Part shown: piece by piece, positions 18,333 through 28,035 of the stretch
Position numbering within the stretch: position 1 is the first letter of the stretch
How the letters are laid out: every line of letters starts with the position of its first letter
Source: Advenella faeciporci
GTDB taxonomy: Bacteria; Pseudomonadota; Gammaproteobacteria; Burkholderiales; Burkholderiaceae_B
NCBI RefSeq assembly: GCF_014652395.1
Contig: NZ_BMYS01000002.1
Span: forward strand, 62,001 to 126,000
Direction: 5' to 3'
DNA length: 64,000 nucleotides
Notes under the pieces: generated by a model
The model's database searches: none
The model's input: the letters and a program-made list of their open reading frames with translations, nothing else
What the model was told of the DNA's origin: nothing
Position numbers and translations under genes: made by a program

Positions 18333-19397
18333 ATGGACGACAAACAATCCAAAACAGCATCAGCAGAACGCGCAAAGGCCCTGGCGGCCGCCTTGTCCCA
18401 AATAGAAAAACAGTTTGGCAAAGGCTCTGTCATGCGCTATGGCGACAATGAGGTCGCGCACGATATCCAGGTCGTTTCCACTGGCTCCCTGGGCCTGGAT
18501 ATCGCACTGGGTGTTGGTGGTTTGCCACGCGGTCGGGTTATTGAAATTTATGGCCCTGAATCTTCCGGCAAAACAACACTGACTTTGCAGGTTATTGCTG
18601 AAATGCAAAAAATTGGCGGTACCTGCGCCTTTGTCGATGCCGAACATGCCCTGGATGTCCAGTATGCTGCAAAATTAGGGGTCAACTTAAGTGATTTGCT
18701 TATTTCCCAGCCAGACACCGGTGAGCAGGCCCTTGAAATTACCGATGCACTGGTTCGCTCCGGCTCGGTAGACTTAATCGTTATCGACTCGGTGGCTGCC
18801 TTAACTCCCCGTGCCGAAATCGAAGGTGACATGGGTGACAGTCTGCCAGGCCTGCAGGCCCGCTTAATGAGCCAGGCATTGCGTAAATTAACGGCCTCCA
18901 TCAAACGCACCAATTGCATGGTTATCTTCATTAACCAGATCCGCATGAAAATCGGTGTCATGTTTGGCAGCCCTGAAACCACAACCGGTGGTAATGCCCT
19001 TAAGTTCTATGCCTCAGTCCGTCTTGATATCCGCCGTATCGGCTCCATCAAGAAAGGAGATGAAATTATCGGCAATGAAACCCGGGTTAAAGTAGTTAAA
19101 AACAAGGTTTCACCTCCCTTTAAACAGGCCGAGTTCGACATCATGTATGGTGCCGGTATTTCCCGTCAAGGTGAAGTCATCGATCTTGGTGTTCAGGCTG
19201 GCATTGTAGACAAAGCCGGTGCCTGGTATAGCTACAATGGCAATAAAATCGGCCAAGGCAAAGACAATGTTCGCGAGTATCTTAAAGAACACCCTGATAT
19301 GGCCTTTGAAATTGAAAACAGGATCCGTGAAAACCTGGGCATTATTTCCCAGGCACAATCCATAGCGCCTACCAGTGATGAGGCTGAAATTGAATAA
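18333..19397 (+). CDS. recA: Recombinase A
   Basis: A 354-residue RecA. The Walker A motif GPESSGKTT is at about residues 74-82; other marks are [29 protein letters not shown] and the DNA-binding L2 region around [16 protein letters not shown]. It forms ATP-dependent filaments on single-stranded DNA, drives strand exchange and activates LexA self-cleavage. A LexA box overlaps its promoter. recX follows 73 bases downstream beyond a small palindrome. Length and sequence are standard for Burkholderiales. Confidence 0.99.
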   Translation: MDDKQSKTASAERAKALAAALSQIEKQFGKGSVMRYGDNEVAHDIQVVSTGSLGLDIALGVGGLPRGRVIEIYGPESSGKTTLTLQVIAEMQKIGGTCAFVDAEHALDVQYAAKLGVNLSDLLISQPDTGEQALEITDALVRSGSVDLIVIDSVAALTPRAEIEGDMGDSLPGLQARLMSQALRKLTASIKRTNCMVIFINQIRMKIGVMFGSPETTTGGNALKFYASVRLDIRRIGSIKKGDEIIGNETRVKVVKNKVSPPFKQAEFDIMYGAGISRQGEVIDLGVQAGIVDKAGAWYSYNGNKIGQGKDNVREYLKEHPDMAFEIENRIRENLGIISQAQSIAPTSDEAEIE

Positions 19398-19437
19398 CGC
19401 TGTCCACAGAACACGTTTTAAGTCATGAATCCGCTCT

Positions 19438-19463
19438 CATTCCCACGCTCCCGCGTGGGAATG
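19438..19463. repeat. Palindromic repeat between recA and recX (REP-like)
   Basis: Perfect 11-base arms CATTCCCACGC / GCGTGGGAATG around a TCCC loop. It may lower read-through from recA into recX. The sequence is of a type (TTCCCACGC ... GCGTGGGAA) that occurs dispersed in many proteobacterial genomes, so it may be a repetitive extragenic palindrome. Confidence 0.7.
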
Positions 19464-19470
19464 CATATCG

Positions 19471-20166
19471 ATGAATCACCATTACTTTAATGATTTAGAT
19501 GATGACAATGATGATTTTGAAACGGTTCGAGTTTCAAAATCATCATCTGTGCCTGCAGCATCCAGCGCTGCCAGGGCGGGGAGCTCGAGCGGCCCTTCCG
19601 AGGGCAAGGGGCCGTTTACCCGCAGGGCCAGCCAGCCATCACAAAACAATAGCCAGGAAATAGTCCGAACCTCTGATTTGCAAAAAGCAAAAAAAGCCAC
19701 CAAAGCCGCCAATAAAAAAACAGGCATCTCTTTGCTGGCAAGAGCAATTAACCTGCTTTCCCGGCGCGAACATTCCGAACTTGAGCTAAGCCGAAAACTG
19801 CTTCCTCATGCCGAGTCCCTAGAAGAGCTAGAGCAAGTGCTGGCTCGCCTGAAAAAAGAAAACTGGCAATCAAACCAGCGTTTTACCCATACTTTTGCAC
19901 AACAAAAATCATCAAAATGGGGTGCGGCAAAAATTCTTCAAGAGTTAAAACATCATAAGCTCAATGCCGAAGACATTTCCGACATCAAAGAAGAACTGGA
20001 GCAAACCGAACAACAACGCGCTTATGAAGTCTGGTTCAAGAAGTTCCGGGGGGTAAAGTATGAAACCCCCCAGGAATACGCCCGCCAAATACGCTTTTTA
20101 CTGTCCAGGGGGTTTAGTTCAGAGGTGGTGCGGAAGATAGTGGGCGGGGGATATTTTGAAGATTAA
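19471..20166 (+). CDS. recX: RecA regulatory protein RecX, with N-terminal extension
   Basis: A 231-residue protein. The RecX three-helix repeats start near residue 85 (GISLLARAINLLSRREHSELELSRKL) and continue through WGAAKILQELKHHKLNAEDI and the final KKFRG ... RQIRFLLSRGFSSEVVRKIV. RecX binds RecA filaments and blocks or caps their growth. The first 84 residues are an acidic, then Ser/Ala- and Lys-rich, low-complexity extension not present in the roughly 150-residue minimal protein. The ATG at 19471 has no obvious ribosome site, and no other Met lies before the core, so the extension could be shorter with an alternative start. It lies downstream of recA and is probably co-transcribed by read-through. 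Confidence 0.9.
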   Translation: MNHHYFNDLDDDNDDFETVRVSKSSSVPAASSAARAGSSSGPSEGKGPFTRRASQPSQNNSQEIVRTSDLQKAKKATKAANKKTGISLLARAINLLSRREHSELELSRKLLPHAESLEELEQVLARLKKENWQSNQRFTHTFAQQKSSKWGAAKILQELKHHKLNAEDISDIKEELEQTEQQRAYEVWFKKFRGVKYETPQEYARQIRFLLSRGFSSEVVRKIVGGGYFED

Positions 20167-20228
20167 TCCTGCCACCCAGCTATTGAAACGCCATGGTCTT
20201 TTCGTCTGGAACGCCTATCACCCGCCCA

Positions 20229-21644
20229 TCAGCCGCGGGTTTCTGCCAGAATTCGCTCGGCTTCTTCCTTGACCCTTGCCGGTGCGGTGCCACCAATATG
20301 ATTGCGTGAAGACACGGATCCTTCCAGTGTTAACACTTCAAATACATCGGCTTCAATGCTGGCGTTGAATTCCTGCAATTGTTCAAGGGTTAAGTCTGCC
20401 AGGTCACAATTGCTTTCTTCACATTTCCTTACGGCCAAAGCAACGGTTTCATGGGCATCCCTGAAAGGCAGACCCTTTTTAACCAGGTAATCGGCCAGGT
20501 CAGTAGCGGTAGAAAAGCCCTGCAGGGCCGCGGCACGCATGTTTTCAGGCTTGACCTTGATGCCACCTACCATGTCCGCAAAAATGGTCAGGGTATCACG
20601 TAAGGTATCGGCAGAATCAAACAAGCCTTCCTTGTCTTCCTGGTTGTCTTTGTTGTAGGCAAGCGGCTGGCCTTTCATAAGGGTAAGCAAGGCAATCAGG
20701 TTGCCATTGACACGCCCCGTTTTACCACGCGCCAGTTCAGGTACGTCGGGGTTTTTCTTTTGCGGCATGATAGAGCTGCCGGTGCAGAAACGGTCGGCCA
20801 GTTCAATAAAGCCAACACGGGGGCTCATCCACAAAATCAACTCTTCTGACAGGCGTGAAATATGGGTCATCACCAAAGAAACTGCCGCACAGAACTCGAT
20901 GGCAAAGTCACGGTCGGAAACGGCATCCAGAGAGTTGCGGCAAACACCGTCAAACTCAAGGGTGCGCGCCACACGTTCACGGTCAATCGGATAAGAAGTG
21001 CCTGCCAGGGCTGCAGCGCCCAAGGGCAGTTGATTAACCCGTTTACGGCAGTCTTGCAGGCGTTGGGCATCACGGGCAAACATTTCGGCGTAGGCCAGCA
21101 GGTGGTGGCCGAAAGTGACGGGCTGGGCAACTTGCAAGTGGGTAAAGCCTGGCATGATGGTATCGTGGTGATCTAGCGCCACGGTTGCAAGCGCCTGGCG
21201 CAGTTGCACCAGTAGCTGGCCTGAGATGTCAATTTCCTCGCGCAGCCACAGCCGGATATCAGTAGCAACCTGGTCATTACGTGAGCGCCCGGTATGCAGG
21301 CGCTTACCGGCATCTCCAATCAACTCAACCAGACGTTTTTCAATATTCAGGTGAACATCTTCAAGATCAAGCAGCCATTCGAACTGACCCTGTTCAATTT
21401 CAACCATGATTTGTTGCATGCCTTTTTGAATATTGGCAAGGTCTTGAGCAGAAATTACCCCAACATGAGCCAGCATATCAGCATGAGCCAGGGAGCCCTG
21501 GATATCAAAGCGGGCCAGCCGTTTGTCAAAATCAACCGAAGCGGTGTAGCGCTTGACCAAATCTGATACCGGTTCGCTGAAACGGGCAGACCAGGCCTGT
21601 GCCTTGTTGTCAAATTGATTTTGCGGAGATGTATTGTTGGTCAT
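20229..21644 (-). CDS. argH: Argininosuccinate lyase
   Basis: A 471-residue member of the fumarase/aspartase superfamily. The signature [12 protein letters not shown] is present in the mobile catalytic loop, together with [13 protein letters not shown] and [12 protein letters not shown] that carry active-site residues. It splits argininosuccinate into arginine and fumarate, the last step of arginine synthesis, in the cytoplasm. It is convergent with recX and divergent from nadE with a 131-base gap. Length is normal. Confidence 0.98.
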   Translation of the reverse strand: MTNNTSPQNQFDNKAQAWSARFSEPVSDLVKRYTASVDFDKRLARFDIQGSLAHADMLAHVGVISAQDLANIQKGMQQIMVEIEQGQFEWLLDLEDVHLNIEKRLVELIGDAGKRLHTGRSRNDQVATDIRLWLREEIDISGQLLVQLRQALATVALDHHDTIMPGFTHLQVAQPVTFGHHLLAYAEMFARDAQRLQDCRKRVNQLPLGAAALAGTSYPIDRERVARTLEFDGVCRNSLDAVSDRDFAIEFCAAVSLVMTHISRLSEELILWMSPRVGFIELADRFCTGSSIMPQKKNPDVPELARGKTGRVNGNLIALLTLMKGQPLAYNKDNQEDKEGLFDSADTLRDTLTIFADMVGGIKVKPENMRAAALQGFSTATDLADYLVKKGLPFRDAHETVALAVRKCEESNCDLADLTLEQLQEFNASIEADVFEVLTLEGSVSSRNHIGGTAPARVKEEAERILAETRG

Positions 21645-21775
21645 AATTATGCAGGAATAGGATAAAAAGTAAAAAATTGGAAGAAGAAATTTATACTAAT
21701 TATAAGTATTTTATTCGTTGAGAAAGCGCAACTGTGTTTTAATTAAAAGTTTAATGGATATTTGACTTTTCTATC

Positions 21776-23452
21776 ATGGAAGCACCTATTTTAATCGGTT
21801 TGGCTCAAATTAATGCAACGGTTGGGCGTTTTGCAGACAATGCGGCGCTTATCTTGCAAGCCGCACAAAAGGCCTATGAGCATGGTGTGGATGTACTTGT
21901 TTTGCCTGAACTGGCGCTGGTGGGCTATCAACCTGAAGATTTGCTGCTGCGACCTGAGTTCATTAAGGAGCAGGCTTCCGAGTTTGAGAAATTATGTGCC
22001 AGACTGGCGGGTTTGACCAACCTGCATATATTAATAGGTCATGTAGTCAAGACTGCCAAAGGCATACACAATTGTGTCTCGTTGGTGGTTAATGGCAAGA
22101 TTGAAGGGGTTTATTTCAAGCAGGAATTGCCCAATTATTCTGTTTTTGATGAAAAGCGTTATTTTACTGCCGGCACTGAACCCTTTGTTTTTACGCTTAA
22201 GGGACATTGTTTTGGTGTGGCCATCTGTGAAGACACCTGGTTGCCTAATGTGCCCCAACAGGCGGCCCAGGCTGGGGCGCAAACATTGCTGGTGTTAAAT
22301 GCATCACCTTACACCATGAATAAAGATGACCAGCGTATCGAGGTCATGCAGAAAAACATCTGTGAACACGATATGGCCGTTGTCTATTGCAATATGGCAG
22401 GAGGACAGGATGAGCTGGTTTTTGACGGCAACTCTTTTGTGCTTGATGCACAGGGACAGCTGATTCAGGAACTGAATACTTTTGTCCAGGCCCTGGGTGT
22501 CGTGAAATTAAAAGAAAAAACATTAACAGCAGAGCAAGCCTTGCCACTTGCACTGCCGCAGGATGGCAATTCCTTGCCATTTCATGGTGTACTCAAAAAC
22601 AATGCCGAACCACTGGAGTCTGAAATCTGGCGCGCATTGGTGTTGGCAACACAAGACTACCTGGGCAAAAACTTTTTTAAAAAAGCCTTGCTGGGTTTGT
22701 CAGGGGGTATTGATTCGGCCGTGGTGCTTGCTGTAGCAGTAGATGCCATTGGTGCCCAAAATGTACAGGCGGTCATGATGCCGTCAGAATATACGGCAGA
22801 TATTTCCGTGACCGACTCCCAGGACATGGCACAGCGATTGGGCATTAGTTACCATGAAGTTGCCATTGCCAGCATGTTCGAAACTTATTTGAATGCCTTG
22901 TCACCCATCTTCGCCAATGTTCCCGTTGATACTACCGAGGAAAACCTTCAGGCACGTATTCGTGGCACATTGTTAATGGCCATCTCAAACAAGTTTGGCT
23001 CGGTTGTTTTAACAACCGGGAATAAATCCGAACTGGCTACCGGCTACTGTACATTGTATGGAGATATGGTGGGGGGGTTTGCCATACTTAAAGATTTGCC
23101 CAAAACCTGGGTTTACCGCCTTGCAAAATGGCGTAACACCATTACTGCCGTCATCCCCGAAAGAATCATCACCCGTCCCCCTTCAGCCGAGCTAAGACCT
23201 GATCAGACCGATCAGGACAGTTTGCCTGAATACGATATTCTGGATGGCATCATCGAACGAATGATGGAGCAGGATCAGTCATCAGAAGAAATTATTGCGG
23301 CAGGCTATGCCCGTCAAGAAGTTGAAAAAGTAGCCCGTCTGCTGAGAATTAATGAGTACAAACGCCGGCAGGGTGCGCCCGGTCCTAAATTAACGCGAAG
23401 GGCATTTGGACGTGACTGGCGCTATCCAATTACCAATGGATATCATTTCTAG
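21776..23452 (+). CDS. nadE: Glutamine-dependent NAD+ synthetase
   Basis: A 558-residue two-domain enzyme. The N-terminal nitrilase-like glutaminase domain (about 1-260) has the catalytic triad Glu45 (VLPELAL), a Lys in VYFKQELPNYSVFDEKRYF and the Cys in GVAICEDTW. The C-terminal ATP pyrophosphatase domain has the PP-loop LSGGIDSAVV and TTGNKSELATGYCTLYGDMVGG within its amidotransfer site. It converts deamido-NAD+ to NAD+ with ATP, using ammonia channelled from glutamine. glnB follows by 67 bases on the same strand, a pairing of nitrogen metabolism genes seen in this family of bacteria. The start lacks a strong ribosome site. Confidence 0.97.
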   Translation: MEAPILIGLAQINATVGRFADNAALILQAAQKAYEHGVDVLVLPELALVGYQPEDLLLRPEFIKEQASEFEKLCARLAGLTNLHILIGHVVKTAKGIHNCVSLVVNGKIEGVYFKQELPNYSVFDEKRYFTAGTEPFVFTLKGHCFGVAICEDTWLPNVPQQAAQAGAQTLLVLNASPYTMNKDDQRIEVMQKNICEHDMAVVYCNMAGGQDELVFDGNSFVLDAQGQLIQELNTFVQALGVVKLKEKTLTAEQALPLALPQDGNSLPFHGVLKNNAEPLESEIWRALVLATQDYLGKNFFKKALLGLSGGIDSAVVLAVAVDAIGAQNVQAVMMPSEYTADISVTDSQDMAQRLGISYHEVAIASMFETYLNALSPIFANVPVDTTEENLQARIRGTLLMAISNKFGSVVLTTGNKSELATGYCTLYGDMVGGFAILKDLPKTWVYRLAKWRNTITAVIPERIITRPPSAELRPDQTDQDSLPEYDILDGIIERMMEQDQSSEEIIAAGYARQEVEKVARLLRINEYKRRQGAPGPKLTRRAFGRDWRYPITNGYHF

Positions 23453-23507
23453 CATTATCAAATGGCTTGGTCAGGTTAAAATCCAAAACAATGAACATGA
23501 TAATTGA

Positions 23508-23858
<351 letters not shown>

Positions 23859-23894
23859 AAAATAAGCGGGTCTGGTATTCAAGCCCAGGTATTT

Positions 23895-24479
23895 TTATGC
23901 TACATTCTGTTTTTTGTTTTGACTGGCGGCAGGAATGATTTCATTCCAGAAGGCAGGTAAAAAACATTCGGTCACCAATAGGGGCTGCCTGTTTTTCCAG
24001 AATGTTGAACGTCTGGCAAGTGTTGGTTTGGCAGGAACAGGGTGTAAAACCTGGGCCAGAGTGCTGTATATGGGCATGGTTCTTTTAACAAGTCCGCATT
24101 CGAAGTTTGACCGTGCAATGGCACGATCAGTGTAAAGAATATCTGCCAAAGGACGGGTTCTTAATTTCCTGATGCCTTGCCAAACGCCATGCGAGGCTTT
24201 TAACGGAGTCAGACTGCGTGCGGCAACCGCTGGAATGCCATTGATGGACATTATAATTTCCCGCACCCATACTGGACTGGATATAAACTGCCTGCAAGTG
24301 CCAGCCTCATCGTAGGGCAGGCTTTGTATGCATTCTTTCAATATCCTTATTTCAACAATGCCGAGTTGCCGCAAACCGCCAGTTAGTGCCCCTGGTCGAA
24401 ACAACCATTGCTTTTGTATGCCTTCAAGTTTTGGAGGAGGAGCAAGTAGCCAGTTTGGAGTGTCTGTATAAGTGTTCAT
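23895..24479 (-). CDS. ubiC: Chorismate pyruvate-lyase
   Basis: About 194 residues. The pattern matches UbiC: LTGGLRQLG, the Arg in SPVWVREIIM, a Leu/Gly-rich TRPLADILYTD near the middle, ARRSTFWKNRQPLLVTECFLP with the conserved Glu near the C-terminus. UbiC removes pyruvate from chorismate to give 4-hydroxybenzoate, the first committed step of ubiquinone synthesis. ubiA is not adjacent. The ATG at 24479 is preferred; a GTG two codons upstream is possible. It is convergent with glnB. Confidence 0.82.
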   Translation of the reverse strand: MNTYTDTPNWLLAPPPKLEGIQKQWLFRPGALTGGLRQLGIVEIRILKECIQSLPYDEAGTCRQFISSPVWVREIIMSINGIPAVAARSLTPLKASHGVWQGIRKLRTRPLADILYTDRAIARSNFECGLVKRTMPIYSTLAQVLHPVPAKPTLARRSTFWKNRQPLLVTECFLPAFWNEIIPAASQNKKQNVA

Positions 24480-24565
24480 TACCACAAATGTTCATTTTTT
24501 ATAAATGGAATATATCAATAATTCACTCAGCATTGAGTTGAAATGCAAAAAAAATTGAGAAATAA

Positions 24566-25291
24566 ATGGAAAAAGCAAGAATTTCTAAACTCATGTCCGA
24601 AAAAGGGATGTGTTCACGCCGTGAAGCGGATGCCTACATAGAGCGTGGGTGGGTAAAAGTGGATGGCAGGGTGGTGGGTTTGGGTGACAAGGCCTATCCC
24701 AACCAAACAATCACACTTGATAAAATGGCGCAGGCAAGACAAACCGCAAGGGTAACCATTATCCTTAATAAGCCGGTTGGCTATGTGTCTGGACAGGCTG
24801 AAGGTGGGTATCGACCCGCTGCCAGTTTAATTACCCCCGAACGTCAGTTTGATAAAGGTCGTCAACGGTTTGAACCAGGCCATCTTCGTGGTCTGGCACC
24901 CGCTGGCAGGCTGGATATCGATTCACAGGGTTTGCTGGTATTAACCCAGGATGGCCGTATTGCCAAGCAGCTGATTGGTGAAGATTCAGAGGTGGAAAAA
25001 GAATATCTGGTCAGGGTTGAAGGCAGAATTCAGGGCAATGGCCTGAGTCTGCTGAATCATGGCCTGACATTGGACGGACAGGCCTTGCGTCCGGCAGAAG
25101 TTTCATGGTTGAATGATGATCAGTTAAAATTCATTTTGCACGAAGGCAAGAAACGGCAAATTCGTCGCATGTGTGAATTGGTGGGTCTTAAAGTGGTTGG
25201 TCTTAAACGGGTTCGTATGGGCAATGTCACCTTGGCAGACTTGCCTGTAGGGCAGTGGCGATACTTGAAAGGGCACGAACGCTTCCTTTAA
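24566..25291 (+). CDS. RsuA/RluF-family rRNA pseudouridine synthase
   Basis: A 241-residue protein. The N-terminal S4 RNA-binding domain is seen in [31 protein letters not shown]; the catalytic domain has the Asp of [19 protein letters not shown], then KEYLVRVEG and the C-terminal [17 protein letters not shown]. It isomerises a uridine in rRNA. The start sequence (GMCSRREAD) leans towards the RluF (23S U2604) branch, but RsuA, RluB and RluE share the same motifs, so the exact target is left open. A small lipoprotein gene follows 17 bases downstream. Confidence 0.92.
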   Translation: MEKARISKLMSEKGMCSRREADAYIERGWVKVDGRVVGLGDKAYPNQTITLDKMAQARQTARVTIILNKPVGYVSGQAEGGYRPAASLITPERQFDKGRQRFEPGHLRGLAPAGRLDIDSQGLLVLTQDGRIAKQLIGEDSEVEKEYLVRVEGRIQGNGLSLLNHGLTLDGQALRPAEVSWLNDDQLKFILHEGKKRQIRRMCELVGLKVVGLKRVRMGNVTLADLPVGQWRYLKGHERFL

Positions 25292-25308
25292 CATTGATTG
25301 GAAATAGT

Positions 25309-25869
25309 ATGAGTATAAAAAAATTTGTAAATCTCACTATACTTGGGGCAACTTTTCTACTTGCCGGTTGCGAGACCATAGAGTTATTTCCTGATGATCG
25401 CAAAGGAGGAACCCTGCTGAGCGATGTCCCGGTCTTGCCTGTTGAGCAAGAGCCTCTCAGGCAGCCGTCGGGGTTGCCCCAACAGCCTGCAGGGGTTGCT
25501 TCTTCCCTGGTGATATATGTTTCATCCATGACACCTCTGGCGGGCTATATTCCCGTTCAGCAAAGTGGTCAGCTGGTCTATGTGGATCCAAGCCAAACCT
25601 TAATCAGGAATGACTTGCAAAATGTCATTGCCAAACAGGATGGCGCGGGTAATGTATATGTTGACCTGCACTTTTCCGGGCAGGGTAGTGCAAAACTTGC
25701 CGACTTTACCAGTCGTAATATTGGTAAAAACCTAACCGTTACCATGAATAACAAGCTTGTTTCCATCCTTGCCATTAACGAGGGCATAAGCACGGGGCAT
25801 TTATTTGTTCCCATGACGACTGCTGCCCAGGCCAGTGACCTTGAACAGCGAATCCAGGATGGTGAATAA
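25309..25869 (+). CDS. Hypothetical lipoprotein
   Basis: A 186-residue protein of no recognised family. The start at 25309 (ribosome site TTGGAAA) gives a clean lipoprotein signal MSIKKFVNLTILGATFLLAGC with the lipid Cys at residue 21; an earlier in-frame ATG at 25255 would lie inside the upstream gene. The mature protein has a Pro/Gln-rich linker and a predicted beta-strand-rich domain (DLQNVIAKQDGAGNVYVDLHFSGQ ... LTVTMNNKLVSILAINEG) that recalls the SecD P1-like fold seen in some secretion and lipoprotein families, but this is only pattern reading. Probably in one operon with the pseudouridine synthase, closed by a hairpin at 25936-25970. Confidence 0.75.
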   Translation: MSIKKFVNLTILGATFLLAGCETIELFPDDRKGGTLLSDVPVLPVEQEPLRQPSGLPQQPAGVASSLVIYVSSMTPLAGYIPVQQSGQLVYVDPSQTLIRNDLQNVIAKQDGAGNVYVDLHFSGQGSAKLADFTSRNIGKNLTVTMNNKLVSILAINEGISTGHLFVPMTTAAQASDLEQRIQDGE

Positions 25870-25935
25870 TTAAAAAAAGCCAGTAATAGTGAACTGATGT
25901 CGATGGGCCCAACAAGCGGGTTTATTGGATGCGGG

Positions 25936-25974
25936 TGGCCTGAGTCTGGTGTTGCGCCAAACCCGGGCCATTTT
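25936..25974 (+). terminator. Terminator between lipoprotein gene and xthA
   Basis: Fourteen-base arms TGGCCTGAGTCTGG (25936-25949) and CCAAACCCGGGCCA (25957-25970) pair with three G-U wobbles in RNA; TTTT follows. It lies in the gap between two convergent genes. Confidence 0.7.
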
Positions 25975-25976
25975 CA

Positions 25977-26750
25977 TCAAATGGTAATTGTGGCAATGAC
26001 AGGGGTATGATCTGATGGCTGTTCATTCCTGCGTGGTTGTTTGTCTATCACGCATTCCGTACATAAATCCCGCAATGGCCTTGAAAGCAGGATATGGTCA
26101 ATTCGTAAACCGGCATTGCGCCTGAAGCCCATCATGCGGTAATCCCACCAGCTGAATGACTTTTCTTCCTGCTCAAACAGGCGGAAGGAATCACTTAATC
26201 CCAAATCGAGCAAGCGTTGAAAAGCCTCGCGTTCGGAAGGTGAAACCAAAATATCGCCACTGTATTTATCATGTACATCACGATCTTCCGGTGCTACATT
26301 GTAATCTCCTAAAACAGCCAGATTCGGGTATTTCTGAAGTTGTTGTTCCAGATACTGGTGCAAGGCCCTGAACCATTCAAGCTTATAGGTATATTTATCA
26401 CTTTCCAGTGAGCTGCCATTTGGACAGTAGGCACAAATGATGCGTATATCTCCGATTGCAGAAGGAACGGTAATACTGATCAATCTTTGCTGCTCATCAG
26501 GGAAAAACGGATTGTTCAGTGTAATATCAAGTGGCGTCTGTTTGGAAATTATGGCTACGCCGTTATAGGTTTTCTGACCTGTCCAGGCACACTGATAGCC
26601 CAGCTCTTTAAACGCATCTAGCGGAAATTTATCGGTTTCCTGCTTCAGTTCCTGAAGACACAGTGCATCAACGGGGTTTTCCTGTAGCCAGGCAATCACT
26701 TGCGGCAATCTTACCTTCAGTGAGTTGACGTTCCAGGTTGCTATTTTCAT
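25977..26750 (-). CDS. xthA: Exodeoxyribonuclease III
   Basis: A 257-residue enzyme of the endonuclease/exonuclease/phosphatase fold. Family marks: KIATWNVNSLKVRLPQV (catalytic Asn), LCLQELKQ (metal-binding Glu), ICAYCPNGS, LGDYNVAPEDRDVHD, FSWWDYR, RIDHILLSRPL and the final SDHTPVIATI with the catalytic Asp-His. It is an AP endonuclease and 3'-5' exonuclease for base excision repair. It is divergent from the thiolase gene. Confidence 0.96.
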   Translation of the reverse strand: MKIATWNVNSLKVRLPQVIAWLQENPVDALCLQELKQETDKFPLDAFKELGYQCAWTGQKTYNGVAIISKQTPLDITLNNPFFPDEQQRLISITVPSAIGDIRIICAYCPNGSSLESDKYTYKLEWFRALHQYLEQQLQKYPNLAVLGDYNVAPEDRDVHDKYSGDILVSPSEREAFQRLLDLGLSDSFRLFEQEEKSFSWWDYRMMGFRRNAGLRIDHILLSRPLRDLCTECVIDKQPRRNEQPSDHTPVIATITI

Positions 26751-26853
26751 GTATTAATAAATCCTTTGAGATAGAAGGCGATCTGGGTTAAATTTAAAGG
26801 CTATTTTAGTTCAAAATAATATTTACGTTTTTTTTACCAAAAGGAGTGAAGAG

Positions 26854-28035
26854 ATGAGCGGGATTTTTGTGGTTTCTGGTGTAAGAACGGCTATTGGTGA
26901 TTTTGGTGCTTCCTTAAAAGATGTGCCCCCATGCGACTTGGGTAGCACGGTGATTAAAGAAGCGCTTGCCAGGGCAAGTCTTTCTGGTACCGATGTGGGT
27001 CATGTCGTCGTTGGGCATGTCGCCAACACCGAGCCTCGTGACATGTATGTTTCCCGTGTGGCATCCGTGAACGCGGGCGTCTCTATCGAAACGCCCGCGT
27101 TCAATGTGAACCGTCTTTGCGGGTCTGGCTTGCAGGCCATTGTTTCTGCCGCCCAGTCCATCATGCTGGGAGATGCTTCAGTTGCCGTGGCTGCCGGTGT
27201 TGAAAACATGAGTCGGGCACCCTATATATTGCCGGCCCACCGTTTTGGTGCCCGTATGGGTGATAGCGTTGCCATGGACATGATGACCGGGGCCCTGTCA
27301 GATCCTTTTGAAAAAATCCATATGGGCGTAACCGCTGAAAATGTGGCGAAAAAATTCAATATCACCCGCGAAGAGCAGGATGAGTTGGCCATGGAGTCTC
27401 ATCGCCGCGCCATTCATGCCATTGATAACGGCTACTTTAAAGAGCAAATTGTTCCAATCGTGCAAAAAACACGTAAAGGTGATGTAATATTCGATACCGA
27501 TGAGCATGCCCGTCGTGATATCACTCTTGAAAGCCTGTCAAAACTGAAACCGGTTTTTGTTCGTGAAAATGGTACGGTAACTGCTGGAAATGCCTCAGGC
27601 ATTAACGATGGTGCTGCGGCTGTGGTTCTCATGAATGCTGAAGAGATCAAGCAGCGCAATGTGAAGCCGCTTGCCCGTCTGGTGGCTTATGCGCATGCAG
27701 GCGTAGAGCCTGGGCTTATGGGTATTGGTCCGGTACCGGCAACGCAAAAAGCATTGGCCAAGGCAGGCCTTACCATTAATGATATTGACATCATCGAGGC
27801 TAATGAGGCATTTGCGGCACAAGCTTGTGCCGTCAGCAAGGCGCTGGGCTTTGATCCGGCAAAAGTCAATCCCAATGGCAGCGGTATCAGTCTGGGGCAC
27901 CCCATTGGGGCAACAGGCACTATTATTACAGTAAAAGCCTTGTACGAGCTGCAGCGTATTCAAGGTAAATACGCATTGGTTACCATGTGTATTGGTGGTG
28001 GCCAGGGTATTGCAGCGATTTTTGAGCGAGTTTAA
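26854..28035 (+). CDS. Acetyl-CoA acetyltransferase (thiolase)
   Basis: A 393-residue thiolase with all three catalytic residues: Cys89 in NRLCGSGLQAI, His349 in GHPIGATG and Cys379 in MCIGGGQG. The length and these positions match biosynthetic PhaA/BktB-type enzymes that condense two acetyl-CoA (or acetyl-CoA with a longer acyl-CoA), though the reverse, degradative reaction is also possible. No phaB or phaC gene lies nearby. The stop overlaps the next start by one base (TAATG), so the next protein is probably translationally coupled. Ribosome site AAAAGGAG precedes the ATG. Confidence 0.95.
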   Translation: MSGIFVVSGVRTAIGDFGASLKDVPPCDLGSTVIKEALARASLSGTDVGHVVVGHVANTEPRDMYVSRVASVNAGVSIETPAFNVNRLCGSGLQAIVSAAQSIMLGDASVAVAAGVENMSRAPYILPAHRFGARMGDSVAMDMMTGALSDPFEKIHMGVTAENVAKKFNITREEQDELAMESHRRAIHAIDNGYFKEQIVPIVQKTRKGDVIFDTDEHARRDITLESLSKLKPVFVRENGTVTAGNASGINDGAAAVVLMNAEEIKQRNVKPLARLVAYAHAGVEPGLMGIGPVPATQKALAKAGLTINDIDIIEANEAFAAQACAVSKALGFDPAKVNPNGSGISLGHPIGATGTIITVKALYELQRIQGKYALVTMCIGGGQGIAAIFERV

